Positions 59,071 through 64,000 of a stretch of DNA of 64,000 bases are shown piece after piece. The DNA is from Flavobacterium psychrophilum (lineage in GTDB: Bacteria; Bacteroidota; Bacteroidia; Flavobacteriales; Flavobacteriaceae), in contig CAMAQD010000007.1 of NCBI GenBank assembly GCA_945860385.1, positions 1 to 64,000 of the forward strand, given 5' to 3'. The position numbers and the translations under genes are program-made. The notes beneath the pieces were generated by a model. The model searched no databases. It was not told the origin of the DNA and saw only the letters and a list, made by a program, of their open reading frames with translations. How positions within the stretch are numbered: position 1 is the first letter of the stretch; every line of letters begins with the position of its first letter.

Positions 59071-60279
59071 ATGAATATAAATAAAATACTTTTCGTTCTA
59101 CTCATTAGCCTTTCCTTTAATACCCTTTTTGCGCAAAAAGACGGTTATTGGGACAAAGAACGCGCCACCAAAAAAGAAATCGTAGTCTCAGCAAGAGAAA
59201 GAATCGTCATAAAAACGGAAGAACTTCCGGTAGGAACCACTGAAATAGTTTTTCGCATAACACTTTTGGACGGGAATCAGCAAATGGCCAACAGTTTGGT
59301 TTCGGTATTGAAATCCATTCCGGATCCAACAGGAATCAGTCAGGGTTCGGCTGGAGCCGTTTTCCTGCTATCGAAAATTTCTGGCGATGACAAATGTAAA
59401 TATGCTATTTTTTCAAACGAAGCTTTAGCTGCGGAATACAAAAAAAATGGAACTACTACTAAAGCTTGTTACGAGCAAAATGTGACCGTTAGCAAAGATG
59501 CCAAAGGACTTTCGGCAGATAAATCATTGTGTATATTGCCAAATGCCAACGCGATGTGGTTTGGTTTCGAAAGTAAGAATTGGATATTGAATCAAAAAAT
59601 TGTTCTCGAGGTAGTGCCTTGGGTCAACAACAGACTGAGTAGTGGCTGGAATCTTGAAAACCGAAAACTGATTCTCAATCAATGCAAAACCACTGATCTG
59701 GCCAAGAAAATCATTCCTACTGATGATTTTTGTGTTTGTGTTTTGGATAAATTGCAAAAGGAATACAAATTTCAGGAATTCCAAAAACTTTTGGCCATCG
59801 AAAAATCGAAAGTCTACAATGATTTAGGGAATTCGTGTTTAAAAGAAATAGGCACCTCTGACAAGATATTTTCTGATTTGCGAATTCAGGTTGCTAATTT
59901 AGCAAAACAAGGCAAATACAGCGAAGCGATTGAGAAATCAGGAATGATTGTCGTTTACGGAAAAGCAAATGCCAAAGATTTCAATACTCTTGGTTATTCT
60001 TACCTTATGACTAAGCAATATGCAAAAGCTATTAAATCATTAAAAGAAGGCGAGAAGCAAGACGATTCGGAATTGTTGATACAAATGAATTTGGCGCACG
60101 CCTATTTATTGAATAAAAACTTTAAATTAGCAAAACCGATTCATAAAAAATACCGATTTCAGAACGTTAACGATAGTTTGAGTTGGACTCAAAAAGTAAA
60201 ACTTGATTTTGAAACCTTTAAAAAAGCAGGCTTACCAAGTGGCGATTTTGATAGAGTTGTCAGGTTATTAGAGGATTAG
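59071..60279 (+). CDS. Secreted TPR protein
   Basis: 402 residues from MNINKILF, a signal peptide ending NTLFAQ; the longer frame from 59029 lies in the structured repeat and was rejected. The first part (about 25-215) is a beta-rich domain with four cysteines in the middle region (CVCVLDKLQ). The C-terminal part (about 280-370) contains two TPR-like repeats (AIEKSGMIVVYGKANAKDFN, YAKAIKSLKEGEKQD). The function is not known. It is exported, has no catalytic motif and sits between the UPF0173 and menC genes. Confidence 0.75.
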   Translation: MNINKILFVLLISLSFNTLFAQKDGYWDKERATKKEIVVSARERIVIKTEELPVGTTEIVFRITLLDGNQQMANSLVSVLKSIPDPTGISQGSAGAVFLLSKISGDDKCKYAIFSNEALAAEYKKNGTTTKACYEQNVTVSKDAKGLSADKSLCILPNANAMWFGFESKNWILNQKIVLEVVPWVNNRLSSGWNLENRKLILNQCKTTDLAKKIIPTDDFCVCVLDKLQKEYKFQEFQKLLAIEKSKVYNDLGNSCLKEIGTSDKIFSDLRIQVANLAKQGKYSEAIEKSGMIVVYGKANAKDFNTLGYSYLMTKQYAKAIKSLKEGEKQDDSELLIQMNLAHAYLLNKNFKLAKPIHKKYRFQNVNDSLSWTQKVKLDFETFKKAGLPSGDFDRVVRLLED

Positions 60280-60338
60280 GAATTAGCATTCAAAATAAAG
60301 AGATAAAACAGATTGTAACAAATTTTATCAGTTATTAA

Positions 60339-60749
60339 ATGAAAAAACAGCTTGTAGTACTTGTAATTTTATTGTTTGCAAATAGTGTAATGTCTCAAAA
60401 ATTTACTCAAAAGGATCTTGTAGGCAAATGGAAAGTGGTTTCAATTGTCAACAAACCAGTAAATCCAAATCTTAGGGACATCCTAAAAAGTTTTAGTTCG
60501 GCAACATTCCTGTTTGATGAAAATTTGAATTTTAGAACAACAACTCTAGATAGAACAGAATGGTTTACAATGCTGATTAATGTAACAAAAGACGCTAAAT
60601 GGAAATTAAATATTACGAATCTCTCCATAAGCGTCGGTAATGATTCCAATAAATATTCTATTTTAAAATTAATCGTACTTAAGTCTGGTGATAAAACGAT
60701 TTTTCATTTAGCTGAAACCGATTTTAATTTTGAAGTACAAAAGGAATAA
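60339..60749 (+). CDS. Secreted lipocalin-like small protein
   Basis: 136 residues with a signal peptide (LVILLFANSVMSQ). The mature part starts DLVGKWKVVSI, the lipocalin-like entry motif, followed by repeated beta-strand patterns (ATFLFDENLNFRT, AKWKLNI). Such proteins may bind a hydrophobic ligand. It ends 20 bp before menC, so both could share a transcript. The function is unknown. Confidence 0.7.
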   Translation: MKKQLVVLVILLFANSVMSQKFTQKDLVGKWKVVSIVNKPVNPNLRDILKSFSSATFLFDENLNFRTTTLDRTEWFTMLINVTKDAKWKLNITNLSISVGNDSNKYSILKLIVLKSGDKTIFHLAETDFNFEVQKE

Positions 60750-60769
60750 ATTCACAAACCATATTTTCT

Positions 60770-61819
60770 TTGAAAGCAACTTACCACAAATACATTCTTA
60801 ATTTCAAACGGCCTTCTGGCACTTCTCGTGGTGTAATGAACGAGAAAGAAACTTGGTTTATCATTCTTGAAGAGGAGGGCAAAAAAGGAATAGGCGAGTG
60901 CGGAATTCTTCGTGGTTTGAGTATTGACGACCGTGCCGATTATGAAGAAAAATTGCAATGGACTTGCGACAATATTTGGCTTGGTGAAACGCAACTTTGG
61001 GAGGCTTTAATCGAGTTTCCTTCAATACAGTTTGGAGTCGAAATGGCATTCCAATCTTTGAAGAGCGAAAGTCCTTTTTTACTCTTCCCTTCGGACTTCA
61101 CAACTAGCAAAAAAAGTATCGAAATAAACGGTCTAGTTTGGATGGGTGAGGAGTCTTTCATGAAGCAACAAATAGAGAAAAAATTAGCTGATGGCTTTCG
61201 TTGTGTAAAACTTAAAATAGGAGCTATTGATTTTGATAAAGAATTGCAATTATTGCGTTATATTCGGCAATATTTTAGTCCTGAACAAGTCGAAATCAGG
61301 GTGGATGCGAATGGTGCTTTTGATACAATTACGGCTTTAGATAAATTGAATCAATTAGCTGGTTTTAAATTGCATAGCATTGAACAACCTATCCAAAAAA
61401 ATCATACTGACAGTATGTCAGAACTGTGTAAAATCACTCCAATTCCCATTGCTTTGGACGAAGAGTTAATTGGTGTCTTTTCAGTGGAAGAAAAAGAAGT
61501 TTTATTGCAAAAAATCAAGCCTCAATATATCATTTTGAAGCCTAGTTTTGTGGGTGGTTTTCGGGGTACAAAAGAGTGGATTTCATTGGCTGAAAAGCAC
61601 CAAATCGGTTGGTGGATTACCTCTGCTTTGGAGTCGAATATAGGCTTAAACGCTATCGCACAATGGACGTTTTTACAACAGAATTTAATGCCGCAAGGAT
61701 TGGGTACAGGGTCTTTATATACCAATAATTTTGATTGTCCTTTGGTTGTTTCACAAGGTCAATTGTGGTACAAAAACGAATTGAATTGGAACTTTAATTT
61801 CGATGATTTACAGTTTTAA
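60770..61819 (+). CDS. menC: o-Succinylbenzoate synthase
   Basis: 349 residues from a TTG start, supported by the family-like N-terminus KATYHKYILNFKRPSGTSRG; the next ATG is 22 codons later and would cut into this conserved start. Enolase superfamily MenC residues are visible: VKLKIG with catalytic Lys (about 145-150), RVDANGAF (metal Asp), EQPI (metal Glu), ALDEEL (metal Asp), and ILKPSFVGG with the second Lys. MenC dehydrates SHCHC to o-succinylbenzoate in menaquinone synthesis. It follows the lipocalin-like gene by 20 bp. Confidence 0.93.
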   Translation: MKATYHKYILNFKRPSGTSRGVMNEKETWFIILEEEGKKGIGECGILRGLSIDDRADYEEKLQWTCDNIWLGETQLWEALIEFPSIQFGVEMAFQSLKSESPFLLFPSDFTTSKKSIEINGLVWMGEESFMKQQIEKKLADGFRCVKLKIGAIDFDKELQLLRYIRQYFSPEQVEIRVDANGAFDTITALDKLNQLAGFKLHSIEQPIQKNHTDSMSELCKITPIPIALDEELIGVFSVEEKEVLLQKIKPQYIILKPSFVGGFRGTKEWISLAEKHQIGWWITSALESNIGLNAIAQWTFLQQNLMPQGLGTGSLYTNNFDCPLVVSQGQLWYKNELNWNFNFDDLQF

Positions 61820-61936
61820 AATAGTTCGGTTATCAAGTCCTATTTGATTTTCTGGTACGACGCAATCAAGACAATCGGGTTTTGATTTTTAGAAAATAAA
61901 TAATATAGATGCCAACGAAAACGTATCAAGAGAAAG

Positions 61937-63037
61937 CTACTGATTCACTTTGTTTTTTTTAATTTCCTCCATTTTTTCGATATCGCTCGATTCTCCGTCG
62001 CCCAACAGTATTGCCAATGTTTTTAAACCCGTGGTTCTTTCAGCAATAAGCTTTGTAATGCTGACAAATGGAATAAATAAAATCATTCCGGCGGCTCCCC
62101 AAAGTATTCCGCCAATAATGATTACAATAATTATCACCAGAGTATTTATTTTTAGACGGCTTCCCACGGCGTAAGGAAATATGATATACGCTTCTAGTAG
62201 TTGAACTACACTAAAAACAATTACGACACCAATAGGATACCAAATTGAATTGAATGTTATCCATGATATTGCAATGGGCAAAAGGGCCGAAATTAGTATT
62301 CCCACATAGGGAATAAAGGTTAAAATAGACGCTGTAAATCCGAATAAAATAGGATGTGGGATGCCAATAATGGCTAGTCCAATACTATTTAAAACACCAA
62401 CGATTAGATAAACTGCTCCCATTCCTTTGATGAAATTGTAGTAGGCGTGAATCGTTTCGACTAGGATTTCTCGTATATTTTCTTTTTTTTCAGATGGAAA
62501 AATATGGTAAAGCGCTTGTATTAATATCTGACGATAATAGAGAATGAGTATTGAATACACCGGAATTATTAATAGATAAAATATGGATTCAGAGAGAGAA
62601 TACAGCATGTTTTGTAGCAATGATATAGCTTGTGTTCCTGAATTGTTAATTACATTTTTTAATAACATAATTTGATTTTCGGAACTAAGATTGAATTGAT
62701 CGGATAGATAACTGCTTATTTGTACGGCTGTTTCCAATAGTTTTACCCTAAAGAATTGCCATTCATTTGAAAATGCTATTAACTGTAAAACAAACAAATA
62801 GACAACAGAACACAATAAAAGTATCATTCCAAAAATGGAAATGAAGATGGCTACACCTGAATTAATTCCTTTTTTTTCCATCAATTTACACACCGGATAC
62901 AGAATGCAACTAATGAGTATTGCGAAACTCAAAGGAATAAACAATGATTTGCCAAAGTAAAGTAAGACGGAAATCAAAACCGTATATTGAAGAATTTCTA
63001 ACCCAGAAATTTTTCTATTTGTGGGGATTGGTAACAT
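61937..63037 (-). CDS. AI-2E family (PerM/YtvI-like) membrane protein
   Basis: 366 residues with about eight hydrophobic segments. The family pattern is clear: ILQYTVLISVLLYFGKSLFIPLSFAIL at the start, IIGIPHPILFGFTASILTFIPYVG in the second half, and GGILWGAAGMILFIPFVSITKLI near the end. Members act as exporters or ion-coupled transporters; only a few were linked to autoinducer-2 export. No luxS is visible here. It is convergent with menC and lies 99 bp from the kinase gene. Confidence 0.92.
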   Translation of the reverse strand: MLPIPTNRKISGLEILQYTVLISVLLYFGKSLFIPLSFAILISCILYPVCKLMEKKGINSGVAIFISIFGMILLLCSVVYLFVLQLIAFSNEWQFFRVKLLETAVQISSYLSDQFNLSSENQIMLLKNVINNSGTQAISLLQNMLYSLSESIFYLLIIPVYSILILYYRQILIQALYHIFPSEKKENIREILVETIHAYYNFIKGMGAVYLIVGVLNSIGLAIIGIPHPILFGFTASILTFIPYVGILISALLPIAISWITFNSIWYPIGVVIVFSVVQLLEAYIIFPYAVGSRLKINTLVIIIVIIIGGILWGAAGMILFIPFVSITKLIAERTTGLKTLAILLGDGESSDIEKMEEIKKNKVNQ

Positions 63038-63136
63038 AACAATTTAGAATTTAATGCTTTATACTTTTGTGAAAGTGATAAAATCTTTTTTAATAAACTG
63101 CACCTATAAGTATTAGAGTTTGTGTAAAAGCGTTGA

Positions 63137-64000
63137 TTATTTTTTGAAATACTGTTGTATTAACCTGCTCAAAGTTGTAATATTTATTGGTTTTGAAATA
63201 TAGTTTGTACAACCAGAATCCAGAGCTTTATCGTGATCACTTTGCATTCCGTTAGCGGTTTGGGCAATAATCACCAAGTCTTTATTGAATTTTCTTATTT
63301 GTTTGGTGGCTTCATAACCGCCCATTTCTGGCATATTGATGTCCATCATTACCAAATCGATGTCTGGATTATTACGACAGGCTTCAACGGCTTCAAAACC
63401 AGTACTTACTTTTATGATTTCCTTACTAAAGGGTTTTACTGCAATGGTGATAAGCAGTTTTGAAATTGCGTCGTCTTCTACAATTAGAACCTTTAGGTCA
63501 GTTATTTCATTTTCCTCTAGGTAAGTAGCATTTGTTTTATCATCAATAACTTTTTCTTTTGTTTCATATTCAGAATGGAATGGCAATGTAAAATAAAAAG
63601 TACTTCCAATTCCTTCTTTGCTTTCAACCCAAATTTTTCCTCCTTGCATTTCAACATAGGCTTTCGATATGGCTAATCCTAATCCTGACCCCTCGTGGCT
63701 GCGGCTTACGGTGTCATTTGCTTGTCTGAATCTTTCAAAAATTATTTTCTTTTGAGAATCGGATATGCCCAAACCTGAATCTTTCACGAAAAATTCTAAA
63801 GAATCTCCCTTTTTTACACAACCAAATTCAATGGAACCTTCATTTGTAAATTTGATGGCATTTTTGATGAGGTTGGTGAGAATAGCATACAATTTTTCGC
63901 GGTCTGTTTTGATAAAGGTATTTTTAGAGGACAATTCTTTAGTTAAATAAAGCGATATGTTTTTATTTGCCGCTTCAGGTTTAAAGAAAGTAAGCAAGTA
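63137..64000 (-). CDS. Hybrid histidine kinase, C-terminal part (partial, cut by window edge)
   Basis: About 287 codons are inside the window and the frame stays open at the right edge. A HATPase domain has NLIKNAIKFTNEG (N box), VKDSGLGIS (G1) and GSGLGLAISKAYVEMQGG (G2). A receiver domain follows with DLVMMDINMPEMGG (phospho-Asp) and SKPI at the end. The sensor and HisKA parts must lie to the right. It is a hybrid kinase of the BaeS/ArcB type; no partner gene is visible in the window. Confidence 0.93.
   Translation of the reverse strand, partial: YLLTFFKPEAANKNISLYLTKELSSKNTFIKTDREKLYAILTNLIKNAIKFTNEGSIEFGCVKKGDSLEFFVKDSGLGISDSQKKIIFERFRQANDTVSRSHEGSGLGLAISKAYVEMQGGKIWVESKEGIGSTFYFTLPFHSEYETKEKVIDDKTNATYLEENEITDLKVLIVEDDAISKLLITIAVKPFSKEIIKVSTGFEAVEACRNNPDIDLVMMDINMPEMGGYEATKQIRKFNKDLVIIAQTANGMQSDHDKALDSGCTNYISKPINITTLSRLIQQYFKK

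Noticed and set aside
61937..63037. Quorum-sensing AI-2 exporter
   Set aside because: The family name is historical and no luxS or signalling gene is near.

Overview
The window looks like the chromosome of a flavobacterium (Bacteroidota, most likely Flavobacterium or a close relative). The DNA is AT-rich. Promoters match the Bacteroidota TTG-N17-20-TAnnTTTG pattern and Shine-Dalgarno sites are weak. There is a SusC/SusD pair, a type IX secretion sorting domain, many short-leader lipoproteins, and menaquinone genes. This assignment rests on gene content only.

Left third (1-16274, all minus strand): an integrated genetic island that runs off the left edge. Its right end abuts the 3' end of mnmE. 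Next to mnmE is an end module: phased 10-bp repeats and TTGGGCAACAA arm-like sites, a zinc-knuckle/HTH protein, a tyrosine recombinase, a gene I do not recognise, two small HTH proteins and a VirE_N/DUF3987 replication-type protein. The cargo is a tightly packed, anti-phage-like operon: Mod methyltransferase, two-TM coiled-coil protein, DGQHR-domain protein, type III Res helicase-nuclease, a second SNF2-type helicase with a degenerate PLD-like N-terminus, and a DUF4391 protein cut by the window edge. Two 4-bp ATGA overlaps couple members of this operon. It is the best candidate for an under-described system: a type III restriction core with four extra components.

Middle (16275-38848): mnmE and a divergent membrane-anchored MutS-like ATPase, then a polysaccharide utilization locus on the plus strand. 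The locus holds a membrane-spanning one-component regulator, SusC, SusD, a PF10091/GH144-type endo-glucanase lipoprotein, a LamG lipoprotein, GH3, a T9SS-sorted carbohydrate-binding-like protein, a SusB-type GH97, and GH43 with F5/8C and FN3 domains. GH144 plus GH3 suggests beta-1,2-glucan or a related beta-glucan. The GH97 and GH43 genes suggest a mixed or branched glycan. Rho-independent hairpins divide the locus into sub-units.

37484-47632: secreted peptidases and a transporter (M28, YfcC-family carrier, M20 amidohydrolase, beta-lactamase-like serine hydrolase, M14, proline iminopeptidase-like) plus a VOC protein and a GNAT gene interrupted by a single in-frame stop codon. This looks like a peptide or amino-acyl scavenging neighbourhood.

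47966-55873 (minus strand): RidA-like lipoprotein, EthD-like protein, polytopic membrane protein, SDR-type reductase, two secreted NTF2/SnoaL-like proteins, an unrecognised secreted protein, then a TPR histidine kinase and LytTR response regulator.

56305-64000: nadC, menA, UPF0173 hydrolase, a structured intergenic repeat, a TPR protein, a lipocalin-like protein, menC, an AI-2E family transporter and the C-terminal part of a hybrid histidine kinase cut by the right edge. No rRNA, tRNA, CRISPR array or recognisable insertion sequence was seen.
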